The notes under the pieces are model-generated. The model ran no database searches. It was given only the letters and a program-made list of their open reading frames with translations, and was not told where the DNA came from. Shown here one piece after another: positions 12,557 to 24,590 of a stretch of DNA of 64,000 nucleotides (within the stretch, counting starts at the first letter, position 1; the number at the start of each line of letters is the position of its first letter). Origin of the DNA: Heliocidaris erythrogramma (taxonomy: Eukaryota > Echinodermata > Echinoidea > Camarodonta > Echinometridae). A program made the position numbers and the translations under genes. The DNA lies in the NCBI GenBank assembly GCA_025617745.1, contig CM046873.1, forward strand, positions 24,411,547-24,475,546, written 5' to 3'.

Positions 12557-14085
12557 TTTTGGTTTGGTTTGGTTTTATTCACGATCATAAAAATATACAG
12601 ATTAAATATATATACATGAAATTATATAACAGTATAAATATAACATTGATATTAACATGCAATATAAAAGAAAGTAAATTAAGATCGAGGGATGACCCGC
12701 TTCAGATTAACTAACATAGCTAACCTGTTCTTCCTCGGGGTCCCTATATAACTGATTATATGAACATAATAATACTACATCAAAACAAGTTTATAGAAAA
12801 GAAAAATCATAAATTGAAATCCAGGAGCTTGTTCAAAAGTGTCCCACCCCCCCCCCCCCCCTCCCCATCCTGCCTGGTCCCTATGCTTAATATCATCAGT
12901 GAGCTATTTTACTATACTATGTACATGTATTTCTTTCTTAAACGATGTAAAATTATTTAGTTGTCGAGTACAAAGAGGTAAGTCATTGTACAATTTACCA
13001 CCACGATAAAGAAATGTACGTTTGCAATTTTCTGTGTTCGGCTTAGGCAAAATTACCTGGTTACCATTTCTCAGGCCGTATTTCAGAAGCTTAAATACAA
13101 ATTTCTCTTCCAAATAATTTGGAGCCATATCATGGAAAATTTTATACAATAAAAGATAAGTATGAATTATTTGACGATGTTGTAAAGTCTCCCAGATTAG
13201 GATATCATGAATTTCATGTACGGATCTGTGGTCTAGAAGTTTCGTTTTCAAAATTATCCTTCCTGCACGATTTTGTAATTTTTGTAACATATTCAGATGG
13301 GTTTTATTCACTGACGACCAAATTATGTCGGCATAATCAAAGTGTGGCAAAATGACAGCCTTATACAGAATATTCAAACTTGACTCATTCAAAAATGAAC
13401 TGAGTCTGCCAAGAAAACTAATCATCTTACTAACATTTCTGCACAGATTTGAAATATGGTCATTCCATTTCAATTCTGAATCAATTATAACACCAAGATA
13501 CTTTAAAGATTTGACCTGTTCAATACGATTATTATGAATTTTTAGGTTTAATGTACCGTGCTCCCGAATCATCCGTCTGTTACCTATCAACATCCATACT
13601 GTTTTTGAAGAATTTATTTTTAGCCTATTGCACCGCATCCAATTCTGCAAGGAGTTTAATTCATGTTGCAAAATATTTTGAACCAGAATTGGATCTTTAT
13701 TAGAGTAATAAACCACAGTGTCATCTGCATATAGGTGCACTGAGGATCTATCGAAACAAAGTGGCATATCATTGATAAAAAGAAGGAAGAGAACCGGACC
13801 CAAAATTGATCCTTGTGGTACTCCATGCGAGACGGATAACTCAGATGACAGTGAGCCACCAATCATTGTGACAATATACCTATTACTTAAGTAAGTAACT
13901 GTGGAACCAATCCAAAGACTTTCCACTAACACCAGTGTAAGACTTTAGTTTGCATAATAGAATTTCATGGCTGACCAAGTCAAATGCTTTTTGTAAATCG
14001 ACCGAAACAACCCCCGTGTAGTTTCCTTTATCCAGAGACATAGCCAAAACCAGTTTTGGTGAGTTTGAGTGAATAATTTTAACTG
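12557..14085 (-). mobile_element. 5'-truncated non-LTR retrotransposon (LINE)
   Basis: A reverse-transcriptase region on the - strand is followed by about 350 bases of 3' UTR, ending in AATAAAACCAAACCAAACC at its 3' end near 12557. An oligonucleotide-repeat tail of that kind is typical of CR1/L2-like LINEs. The 5' end is lost near 14085, so no endonuclease or ORF1 part is present. Target-site duplications could not be fixed. Confidence 0.8.
12904..14080 (-). pseudogene. LINE reverse transcriptase, truncated and frameshifted
   Basis: The main open part (12904-13932) encodes palm motifs HGVPQGSILGP and YADDT, followed by KYLGV and a LINE-type thumb region, and ends with a stop at 12904. Upstream, in another frame (about 13890-14075), lies the first palm motif DLQKAFD with its catalytic Asp. 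The two frames are separated by a 4-base tandem duplication (AAGTAAGTAA on the + strand, about 13889-13898) that shifts the reading frame. All three catalytic aspartate-bearing motifs can be seen, but the N-terminus is missing. It reads as a dead insertion of the CR1/L2 or jockey-like group; the exact clade is not resolved. Confidence 0.9.
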
Positions 14086-14354
14086 TAAGTTTTCGTAATT
14101 TTTTTGGTCCATTTTTTTACGATCCTAGAACATGTAGAATATTACTGAATGTCATCTAATTTCTATTTACCCCAAAATCATACTATCACATTATCATCTA
14201 GCAAATCTTGAACCATAATAAGAATATTAATAATAATCCGTCTTTAGTTCCATCAACCGTAGCGCTCAGTGCAGTTTAGGAACAAATCCTAACAGATACC
14301 CACTAACTACACGTGTGTCGATTGTGGCAAATGTAGATTAATGTCTTGCAAGGG

Positions 14355-14440
14355 GACGTTAGTGCCGCGGCAGGGATTCGAACCTCGTACCTTTTGATTC
14401 AGAGTCCGGAGAAGTATCCACTAGACACAACACCTCTACA
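14355..14440 (-). repeat. tRNA-derived SINE fragment
   Basis: On the - strand an A-box-like GTGTCTAGTGGATA (14415-14428) is followed by a B-box GGTTCGAATCC (14374-14384). The sequence between resembles an anticodon arm, but the 5' side does not pair with the CCGCGGC 3' end as a tRNA acceptor would. A SINE or tRNA pseudogene is more likely than a working tRNA. Confidence 0.6.
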
Positions 14441-16127
14441 CCATAATTTTCTCTCAAATTTCATAAGTTCCATAACTAGGGATTTTAACATGACCTTTAA
14501 TTATGTTATGTCTAGCATTTGATTGACGGAGTGGATATTTCAGGCGTTGTGGTTGGTGCTCATGCAAATCTAGGGCAATCTTTAGACAAACAAGAGGGGG
14601 AAATCCCCCAAGGGCTTAAACATGCATTTAAATAAATCGTTAGTGGGCTCTAGGCACGTCGATTATAAGATGCTTCGATGGAAGTTTCCATCCAAGCACC
14701 CCCCCCCCCCGCACATCATCTTACCAGGACCCACCTTTTTTTTCTAAAATGCAAACAGTGCCTTACAATGCACCTATTCACGCCAGCCACCCCCTTCATA
14801 ACATTATGTGGTTTTGTTCTGACGCCTTTCCGACCTCGTCCTAGATTTTAGAAAGTGGTTGCTTTTCAATTGTTGTCGTTTGCAAAACGTCTCTAATCAA
14901 AACCTGGAACCATCGTAAAACATGACTGATCGATTGTAATCCATTGATGGATGGATGGATGGACGGACGGGTTTATATATCAAGTGATTGATTGATTAAT
15001 GGCAGTTGAGTACTCGATTGACTTAATGAATGACGTATCGGCCGCTTAAACATTCCTTGGCCACAAGTGGCGATTGACGCAGTCGCTCGTTTCCCATGCG
15101 TGCACATCGGCAATAAACAATAGAAACAATTAACAGAATGATTCTCTGCGCACCAAGAAAGTTTTTCAAAAATTACCATTTTCCAGTCTTGATTAGGTAC
15201 ACTACAGCCCGTTTAGAACAGAACATGTAGATATAAATGTTAAACTGTACAGTGCGTATCAATAAAAAGCATACCCAACTTTGGTAGCTTCTAATTAAAA
15301 CATGATAACCTCTATGAGCTGGAATTGATTTCATAGTAAAGCAACTTATATAAATGTCTAATGATACCTTATCGATAACCGTGCTGCCGCGGTTGACTGA
15401 GCAGCAGGCTCTTCAAAAAGTATTGTCAAAATCCTCTTGTACCAGGTTTGGGCTGAAGCAACGAAAGTGGGTCAAAACCAACTATGCCTTTGTTATTTTT
15501 AGTTTGGAAATAGTTGCTGAGTTATTTCAGTTGATTTTGTGCATTTGAAGGGAAAATTTGTTAATTTCAACTCAAAATCAGAAAAAAACTCAGAAAAAGG
15601 CTTCTCACGAGCAAGATTTCTGATATTTTCTTTACCATGATGACACAATTTTGGCTTCATCCTAATATCTTGTTTAAGGTAAGCCTTTTATTGAGTAATT
15701 CAAAATGGACAAAGTTTATTGGGAAGCATGCAAGTGTAAATTCAAATACTTTAGTAATTCTCAACACATGCATTGTTATTCGGGTAAAGCACCTTATGCA
15801 GGTAAAATGGTGCAATGGACAATGAGCAGAGAGTTTTAGCTTCATGAGACGTTAGAAGGCTCTTAAAATAAAATAGGATAATTATATGGATTGAACAAGG
15901 TCATATGACACAGATACATTTACGAACATGAATTACGAAATACGAATTCATAATACATATTTTAATGCCCTTGATATCAATTTGCATAACAAGAAGATTG
16001 ACTTGAATACAGATTGCAATCGATCACATCAAGTATTACAACTGACAATAAAATGTTATTGGCGGCGTTTAATAGCTCAGTCATGTAAGGTTAAGGGCTG
16101 TTCTGGAATCTATTGGTTTTGCACTTT
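14441..16127. other. No gene recognised
   Basis: AT-rich sequence with a C run near 14700, a short ATGG/ACGG tetranucleotide run near 14945-14970 and no supported coding region. The right end is cut by the N gap. Confidence 0.6.
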
Positions 16128-16627
16128 NNNNNNNNNNNNNNNNNNNNNNNNNNNNNNNNNNNNNNNNNNNNNNNNNNNNNNNNNNNNNNNNNNNNNNNNN
16201 NNNNNNNNNNNNNNNNNNNNNNNNNNNNNNNNNNNNNNNNNNNNNNNNNNNNNNNNNNNNNNNNNNNNNNNNNNNNNNNNNNNNNNNNNNNNNNNNNNNN
16301 NNNNNNNNNNNNNNNNNNNNNNNNNNNNNNNNNNNNNNNNNNNNNNNNNNNNNNNNNNNNNNNNNNNNNNNNNNNNNNNNNNNNNNNNNNNNNNNNNNNN
16401 NNNNNNNNNNNNNNNNNNNNNNNNNNNNNNNNNNNNNNNNNNNNNNNNNNNNNNNNNNNNNNNNNNNNNNNNNNNNNNNNNNNNNNNNNNNNNNNNNNNN
16501 NNNNNNNNNNNNNNNNNNNNNNNNNNNNNNNNNNNNNNNNNNNNNNNNNNNNNNNNNNNNNNNNNNNNNNNNNNNNNNNNNNNNNNNNNNNNNNNNNNNN
16601 NNNNNNNNNNNNNNNNNNNNNNNNNNN
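16128..16627. other. Assembly gap (500 N)
   Basis: Exactly 500 unknown bases, so the length is probably nominal. Open frames that cross it are artefacts. Confidence 0.99.
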
Positions 16628-16778
16628 AACGGCCCTTTTTGAGCGTAACCATGCCCTTTGACAACTGAGCTTTTGATTTTAATCGAACGGGTAGCTTGAA
16701 ATTGATACACTTCATCACTTACATTATATTTTTATGTTGTTTTTAAAAGATATAAATGTATTTTTTAGAAAATATTTC

Positions 16779-16792
16779 GTTACCATGGCAAC
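16779..16792. promoter_or_regulatory. X-box (RFX-type) palindrome
   Basis: GTTACCATGGCAAC fits the RFX half-site pattern GTNRCC..RGYAAC exactly. No gene is identified next to it, so this is a motif match only. Confidence 0.4.
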
Positions 16793-16919
16793 GGCCGAAA
16801 ACGTCATTTAAAAAATGGCAACAAGTAAATCATGTTCAGCACCCCCAAAATAGGTGATATAGCACAAAAAACAGATTCTACAGAAAATTTTAAGTAACCT
16901 TTCAACTTGCCATGTACTA

Positions 16920-18599
16920 TGTAGTTTCAGTCCATGATTGGAATTTTTATAAAAAGTTAATTATATTAGAAGGTGACCGGGAGCAGCTGTCGCCAAAACT
17001 TATGTTCTGCATTTTATTTCATATCTAATGTGTACTAATTGCTAAGAATATATTAATGAAACGTTTATTATCATCCTAAAATATACCAGCTCTAAAAAAG
17101 GCAACAATCTATTGCAAATTCTAAGATCAGAATTATCTTAAAAATTGGTGTTTTATATTTTGTCATTCTTCATGGATGAGGTATACAACTGAATGCCATT
17201 ATTTTGTGTTGGATCATAGTCTTTGCTACTGTAACTAACATGAACATTTTGAAAATATATCCTTAATTTTAATCCAGCTTAGATTTGTTTTGCTTTTACT
17301 TCTCGACTGTTTTAACCTGATCACACGGTAGTTTACAGTGTTTACGATATACGAAAATGTTTTGAAAAGGATTAAAAGAGGTATAACAATACGGGTATGG
17401 AATAATTTTATGTAAAATTTATGATGTCAAGAAAGAGATGGCACAGGAGAAATGGAGAGGCAGAGAGAGAGAAACAGGGAGAGATGGGGTGAAAGAGAGA
17501 GAGAGAGAGAGAGAAAGAGAGATGGGCTGTTGAGACAGGGCATTGCAGGAAGAGAGAAAAAATGAAGGTGAAAATTATTTTGCTCATACACTGCATATAC
17601 ATGATTTATGTAAGAAATAATGGTGTACACTGTGAATATGAAAATGCAATGACAATGTTTCACCCTCAGTGATGTGTAATGTATGTAGTACATTAATAAC
17701 TTCCAATATCTACCTCCATTACAGCACTAGCGCTTTAAAGATTAATTGTGTGTTTTAAAAAAGAGTGGAAATTCTTTTATAATCATGTGTTGATTTCGCG
17801 CGGGTAGATCAATTAAATACAATGAATAGATGGAAGTTTATACCAAGTAAGAATACAACCTTATATAATTCTTTTTATTTTCCTCTTCCCCTTCTCCACC
17901 CACACACTCTCTCTCTTCCTTCCCTTTCTCTCCACTCCTTCTCTCTCTATCTCTTTCCCTCCCTCCTGCTTTCTTTCCTCTGTCTCTTACACACCCCCTT
18001 CTCTCCTTCTTCCTCTCTAATTAACTCTTTCACTTTACCAATACTCCTATAACCAGTCACTACCGAATCAAAACTAAAATAAATAATATTATCATACATA
18101 CCTTGATCCATCCCAATTTTCTTGATTCCTTGTTATGACCCTCGTTTGGGATTGTTTTAATTTATTTCGCTATCTTCACCCCCCCCCCCCCTCCCCCCTC
18201 ACCCTCACTCTTTCTCTCTCAGACGTTCTTTTGCATATAAAAAAGAAATTCTCATCGCCAGTATTCTTGAACTAGGTAAAGTGCGTTTTGTGAAAAGAAT
18301 TACATCATATCTACATCTAAAAAGCTATAGGGCAAAAGTGTTTCTTGTAGCGTATATATTTACCTGTGTAACCATGTATTTATTTGTAAACAAACTGTTT
18401 ACATTATATTATATTATATGTTTCCCTCATCACCAGTAGGCCTATCCATGAACTATGTAAAGTACGTTTTGTGAAATTCACCGCATCATATTTTCATCTA
18501 TAAACCTTCCCCTGTCTCTTTGTCTATAGACCTACAATTAGTTCAGATTCTGAAATATTCCCTCATTACGTGATCTCCCACTAACTGCTGCCATGCCGC
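16920..18599. repeat. Segmental-duplication unit A, left part
   Basis: Diverged paralogue of about 40320-42850, 52320-53700 and 62580-64000. Shared markers in order are GAAGGTGACCGGG, a GA tract next to GAGACAGGGCATTGCAGG (near 17530), CCAGTCACTACCGAA (near 18050) and CCTATCCATGAACTATG (18438). It contains GA and CT microsatellites and a C run near 18180. No gene. Confidence 0.85.
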
Positions 18600-19768
18600 G
18601 TCTTTTTTTTTTTTGTAACCAAGCCTAGGCAGATTTCGCCTTTTTCATGAATATTCATGATGCAGGGGTCGGGAAACGGTTCCGATTGGTCTTCATGAAA
18701 GCACGGTCGGTGGGGGAAAAAAAGTCCCTGGCCTGCACGTACGTACGCATAATACGTGCAGCGCTATATTTCGATCGTGTGTGTTCAACGTGTAGGCGCC
18801 TAGCCTACGTTCATGTATGTATTGTTTAATTCTCAACATATTCACCCCACCTATGCAATGTGACACGTAAAAAAATTGGACTGAGCAGTCAATTTCAAAA
18901 TCAAGTTTTGCATAAATTTATTGCATGTGCGTAGATCTAATTTAGTAATTAGCTCTTTTGAGGACACCCTCCTTTTCCGACCAAAATTGACACTGCCACT
19001 GGCATTACTCTGAAAATAGGTCTAGGACTAGGCTATGCGTATATTGACAATTGCCCATTGTAATGTTCTCCACAAATGAACTTTACAACGATATGCAGAA
19101 TCAAGACACAGACTCTAGGCTAGGTCTAACAACGTTAGAGTCTTACTGTTCACGTTAGAAATTAAATTTCCTTGCATGCACACTGTAATTAGCACTTGCA
19201 CCCTGCTCCTGTAACGCACATTGCCCTGAGTTAGAAGAACTGCAAGAGTCTTCAGGACTGAAAGAAGCAGACTACTACTAACGTTCCAAACTAGTACCAA
19301 CGTTAGTACCAAGAAAACAAATTATTTTGGTGACCTTTTAGCTGATGAAAACAAAGTGCGTAACTACTTATTGTAGGTAGATCTAAAATCATCTAGATGT
19401 AGATCTACCCCCATCATCAATCATTTACCAGTACTGATTAGATCTAGGTCTAACTCATCATGCTCACTGACCTTAAAATAACATTCACTTAATCTAAACT
19501 TAACTGAAATTGAAAATTGTAACAAAATTGGTCTAGTTAGAGTAGATCTAGAGTAGTTAGAGTCTTGGCTAGACATACCTGCAAATTTGATGATATCACA
19601 CCATCACATCCCGATTCCATTTTGAAGTTGGGTCTACCACACGTCTATTATTAGGCCAGCATTTTGAGGGATACGTGGAGGCAATTCTAACTCTTATATT
19701 AAGATCTAACTTAGATCGATAATAGATTTAGTGCAAAAACGTAGGCTAGGCGCCTACACAGTCAGATG
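18421..19768 (+). repeat. Tandem 1.35-kb direct repeat, copy 1
   Basis: Nearly identical to the adjacent copy at an offset of 1348 bases, with only scattered substitutions and short indels. It holds unit-A flank (to about 18599) plus the left end of the long-TIR element. The body is rich in AGATCTA-type motifs. A 65-codon antisense frame (19115-19312) is identical in both copies, but that reflects recent duplication rather than proven coding. Confidence 0.95.
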
Positions 19769-21117
19769 TTTCCCTCATCACCAGTAGGCCTATCCATGAA
19801 CTATGTAAAGTACGTTTTGTGAAATTCACCGCATCATATTTTCATCTATAAACCTTCCCCTGTCTCTTTGTCTATAGACCTACAATTAGTTCAGATTCTG
19901 AAATATTCCCTCATTACGTGATCTCCCACTAACTGCTGCCATGCCGCGTCTTTTTTTTTTTTGTAACCAAGCCTAGGCAGATTTCGCCTTTTTCATGAAT
20001 ATTCATGATGCAGGGTCGGGAAACGGTTCCGATTGGTCTTCATGAAAGCACGGTCGGTGGGGAAAAAAAGTCCCTGGCCTGCACGTACGTACGCATATTA
20101 CGTGCAGCGCTATATTTCGATTGTGTGTGTTCAACGTGTAGGCGCCTAGCCTACGTTCATGTATGTATTGTTTAATTCTCAACATATTCACCCCACCTAT
20201 GCAATGTGACACGTAAAAAAATTGGACCGAGCAGTCAATTTCAAAATCAAGTTTTGCATAAATTTATTGCATGTGCGTAGATCTAATTTAGTAATTAGCT
20301 CTTTTGAGGACACCCTCCTTTTCCGACCAAAATTGACACTGCCACTGGCATTACTCTGAAAATAGGTCTAGGACTAGGCTATGCGTATATTGACAATTGC
20401 CCATTGTAATGTTCTCCACAAATGAACTTTACAACGATATGCAGAATCAAGACACAGACTCTAGGCTAGGTCTAACAACGTTAGAGTCTTACTGTTCACG
20501 TTAGAAATTAAATTTCCTTGCATGCACACTGTAATTAGCACTTGCACCCTGCTCCTGTAACGCACATTGCCCTGAGTTAGAAGAACTGCAAGAGTCTTCA
20601 GGACTGAAAGAAGCAGACTACTACTAACGTTCCAAACTAGTACCAACGTTAGTACCAAGAAAACAAATTATTTTGGTGACCTTTTAGCTGATGAAAACAA
20701 AGTGCGTAACTACTTATTGTAGGTAGATCTAAAATCATCTAGCTGTAGATCTACCCCCATCATCAATCATTTACCAGTACTGATTAGATCTAGGTCTAAC
20801 TCATCATGCTCATTGACCTTAAAATAACATTTACTTAATCTAAACTTAACTGAAATTGAAAATTGTAACAAAATTGGTCTAGTTTTTAATAGAGTAGATC
20901 AAGAGTAGTTAGAGTCTTGGCTAGACATACCTGCAAATTTGATGATATCACACCATCACATTCCGATTCCATTTTGAAGTTGGGTCTACCACACGTCTAT
21001 TATTAGGCCAGCATTTTGAGGGATACGTGGAGGCAATTCTAACTCTTATATTAAGATCTAACTTAGATCGATAATAGATTTAGTGCAAAAACGTAGGCTA
21101 GCGCCTACACAGTCAGA
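19769..21117 (+). repeat. Tandem 1.35-kb direct repeat, copy 2
   Basis: Second copy of the preceding unit. It repeats both the flank and the left terminal inverted repeat (starting near 19948), then continues into sequence not repeated in copy 1. Confidence 0.95.
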
Positions 21118-21471
21118 CCGCAGGTCGTATGCAAATGAGCAAAAATCGCGCATTTTTATTTCCAGTGCCCGAAATGGATTCTATCCCTGCACCCAGTCGG
21201 CTGTATCGCATGGTCATCTTTAAAGTTATGTTCTTCAATAAATATTAATGCTGTGCTCATTAGACTTTCTGCAAACATAAATGAATAGTTAACCAACATA
21301 GGGATATTTTGTTTCAGTCAGAATTTTAGAAATAAGTTGTTTAAAATAACTGATGAAATAGTCATACAAAAACCTTTTTTTCACAAGATTTCAAGTTGTT
21401 AAAAGACATATAAAAAGTATATGAGCCGCCATCAAGACACATATGTATGGAAGAGCTGGAATCTCATCTTT

Positions 21472-22229
21472 ATACCCCCGCCAAACGAAGTTTGAAGGGG
21501 ATATTATAGGAATCAGTCGATGGTTGGGCGGGCGGTCGGTCGGTCCGTTGCAAATCTTGCGGATCGAACTACTTCCTCAGTTTTTGACCGAAAGTCATGA
21601 AATTTGGTAGACACATTGGTCTTGGTGGGAAGATGTGCAAGACATATTTTTCGGATGTGTCGGAACTGTGTTGCCATGGTAACGGCATATTTATGGAAGA
21701 AAATCAAGGAAATACCTTGCGGATCGAACTACTTCCTCAGTTTTTTGGTGTTCTTGGTGGGAAGATGTTTTCGGATGAGTCTGAATCTGCGTTGCCATGG
21801 TAACGGCATATTTATGGCAGAAAATCAAGGAAACACCTTGCGGATCGAACTACTTCCTCAGTTTTTGACCGAAAGTCATGAAATTTGGTACACACATTGG
21901 TCTTGATGGGAAGATGTGCAAGACATTTTTCGGATGAGTCTGAATCTGCGTTGCCATGGTAACGGCATATTTATGGCAGAAAATGAAGGGAACACATTGC
22001 GGATCAAACTACTTCCTCAGTTTTTGACCGAAAGTCATGAAATTTGGTACACACATTGGTCTTACTGGGAAGATGTGTACAACATATTTTTTTTTATGTG
22101 TCGGAAGCTGCGTTGCCATGGAAACGGCATATCTATGGCAGTAAATCAGGGAAAAATCTTTCGGATCGAACTACTTCCTCAGTTTTCGACCAAAAGTCAA
22201 GAAAGGCTGTTGTCACGGGGCGGGGGTAT
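21472..22229. mobile_element. TIR element with a 160-bp minisatellite core
   Basis: Ends are perfect 11-bp inverted repeats ATACCCCCGCC and GGCGGGGGTAT, with a possible TTA target duplication. Inside are about four tandem copies (from 21556, 21720, 21839 and 22001; the second is shortened) of a roughly 160-bp unit. Each includes CGGATCGAACTACTTCCTCAG and a GTTGCCATGG palindrome. Non-autonomous invertebrate elements with a tandem-repeat core are known, so this may belong to such a family. Overlapping frames across the units are not genes. Confidence 0.75.
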
Positions 22230-22291
22230 TAATCATCATCTTCAGTGATATTTCTAGTTTTCATCGTTACATTCAAAACATCCATAAATTT

Positions 22292-22587
22292 ATGACAGAG
22301 TCAGGATCCAGCAATATTCAGCCGCAGGTTATCCGTTGTCAAGACCGTGGTCAAGACCATAGAATCTTAGCCCTGTGATTGGCAAGCGAGCCATCTGTAA
22401 CCAAGTGTGCGTTGAATGAAACATTGCGCAACCTGTTGCTTCATCCTTGCGCAAACATGCGCATAGCTGTTGCCTGGCTGTGAGAAAACATCTTGCGTGG
22501 TGGTAACCAATCAGAATGCTGGAATTGACTTTTTTAAAGACCAAGTGTGTACATTGGTTACATATTGCTGGATCCTGACCCTGTCAT
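22292..22587. mobile_element. MITE, 296 bp
   Basis: 26-bp terminal inverted repeats with one mismatch (ATGACAGAGTCAGGATCCAG and six more bases at 22292; complement ending at 22587). No coding capacity. It lies inside the long-TIR element. Confidence 0.75.
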
Positions 22588-23153
22588 GAAGTGCACATTA
22601 ATGTTATTTCAATCTTTGGAAAGTACAGAAAATGCCCTTTACGCTCATGTCAAATTTGCCCTGGCTCACAATAAAACTATGGTTGTTTTGGCCAGATTTA
22701 TATTTCATTTCATTTCCATTTTTTGTCATAAAAGGAACACCATTTTTTTTTACCAATTTCGTCTTTTATTTTGAACACAATAAAAGCATGTCACAAATCT
22801 GTGATCCCTCTTCTTTTATTTGATGTATAACTCATGGCAATTGGTGAATGATAAGTAGTCTATTCAATAGTTTGCAAAAGAGATGTTCCTGGCTGTTCTT
22901 GCTCATTATGTATTCATAGTCAGGCAGAACTGGAAATAAAATAGCGCGCATTTAGGGGACCTGCGGATTGGCTGTATACGTTGAACACATACGATCATAA
23001 TATGCGTACGTGCGTGCAGGCCAGGGACCTTTTTTCCCCCACCGGCGACCGTGCTTTCATGAAGACCAATCGGAACCGTTTCCCGACCCTGCGTCATGAA
23101 TATTCATGAAAAAATGCGAAATCTGCCTAGGCTTGGTTACAAAAAAAAAAGAC

Positions 23154-23298
23154 GCTGCCAGGCCGTGCCAGGCCGAGGGTTGCGTAATCCCAAAGTCGTA
23201 CGGGCAAGGAACTTCGGGGTCACGCCATCTCTCGGCCTGGCAACAGTAGTGGGATATCGCGTATATTGCACTGGCCAGTGGTATTATCATAATTAAGT
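23154..23298. repeat. Unit A continued (CCAGGCCGAG segment)
   Basis: Paralogous to 42863-42970 and 53703-53820. It carries the shared block with GTAATCCCAAAGTCGTA and GGGATATCGCGTATATTG. Confidence 0.8.
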
Positions 23299-23826
23299 AC
23301 ATGTGGAGCACACCTGAAAGGAATGGAGCACACCTACATTGCGGGTGAAGGAAATAACTATTCAAGTACGAAACATTAAAATAACTATTATAATAATCAA
23401 CTTCATGTGGAGCACATCTAGAGGGAGTGGAGCACACCTGCAGTGCTGGTGAAGAAAAAACTCTTCTTATTTTCAATGATTCAAATAGGAAACATTATTA
23501 AAATAACCATCAAAATCAACTTCATGTGGAATGCATCTAGAGGGAGTGGAGCACACCTGCAGTGCGGGTGAAGAAAAGACTCTTCTTATTTTCAATGATT
23601 CAAATATGAAACATTATTAAAATAACTATTATAATAATCAACTTCATGTGGAGCACATCTAGAGGGAGTGGAGCACACCTGCAGTGCTGGTGAAGAAAAA
23701 ACTCTTCTTATTTTCAATGATTCAAATATGAAACATTATTAAAATAACCATCAAAATCAACTTCATGTGGAGCGCATCTAGGGGGAGTGGAGCACACCTG
23801 CAATGCGGGTGAAGAAAAGACTCTTT
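23299..23826. repeat. Minisatellite, about 120-bp period
   Basis: Units beginning CTTCATGTGGAGC start at 23401, 23520, 23642 and 23761, with a more diverged unit from 23299. Each has GGAGTGGAGCACACCTG and a TTATTTTCAATGATTCAAAT segment. It is absent from the paralogous units at 42.96 and 53.81 kb, so it is part of an insertion specific to unit A. Confidence 0.9.
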
Positions 23827-24590
23827 TTAATTGCACTTTAGTTCACAGTTGCAATTGATATCAATCTCAAATCAGTTGATATTGATATCATTTCTTTAAT
23901 GTAGATCTACCCTACCTTCCTGAGACAGCACATGTATGCAAATACACAGCCGAAAAGTTTCTGGCGGGTCTTTCGCGAGGTTGACGTCATGTTATGCATA
24001 TGCAATACCTACCAACCTACCGTAGCATGACGTCATGATATGCATATTCATTACTTCTCTCTTGGTGTGCTGCAATTGAGACACCCGTGTACTACAGGAG
24101 AATTATTATACCAGAATGAGAATGCAGCTATGAATGAAATGTGAATCGGATTCCTTCGTAGGCAATAAATAACCTCCACTGGGCAGTGTCTATTCTCCTG
24201 GGCAGGGTTTCATCAAACGGTCATAAGTACAAGTTCGCCGACATCCCATTGAAACGCGTGTATCAGAATAAGCCAGTTCGGGGTTAGCGCATGGTACAAA
24301 TGACCCAAAATATCCACAGATATTTTAGACATGGAGGGTCCCTTTATGTGCACTTCAGAAAAATAACTCTGGGAGTGATAGAGGTGCCTCATGAATAGCT
24401 TTTGTTTCCCCCTTTAAAAAGAATACTTCCACCTGGATATCATGGAATGCACCATTAGTGCATAATTGAATAATGATTACATGACATTCATGAGCACATA
24501 TCGAATATTGGTGTCAGTGGGTTTTAGAATTTGGTACAGATGACCTTTATCTGCTCATGCTCAGATTGCATCTCCGAAGTGGCTTATTGG
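23827..24590. other. Unit-A-specific insertion, no gene
   Basis: Contains a degenerate pair of TGACGTCATG..TATGCATAT blocks (about 23980 and 24030) and a truncated copy (24094-24199) of the retroelement segment found at 25100 and 48440, broken just where the ribozyme core would begin. No coding region. Confidence 0.6.

Larger units (their letters stand above)
18600..23153. mobile_element. Long-TIR DNA element, 4.55 kb, internally duplicated
   Basis: The left end (18600-18794) and right end (22976-23153) are inverted copies of about 180-195 bp, each starting with GTC, a T run and GTAACCAAGCCTAGGCAG. The sequences just outside (GCTGCCATGCCGC left, GCTGCCAGGCCGT right) resemble a target duplication, and paralogous units read straight through this point (near 42860 and 53702). 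No transposase frame is visible, so it is non-autonomous or decayed. It contains the 1.35-kb tandem duplication and two smaller TIR elements. Confidence 0.75.

Noticed and set aside
15928..16718. Long frames crossing the N gap
   Set aside because: Their length comes from unknown bases; the real flanking parts have no coding features.
19115..19312. 65-codon frame identical in both tandem repeats
   Set aside because: Identity is explained by the recent 1.35-kb duplication of the whole segment; no domain.
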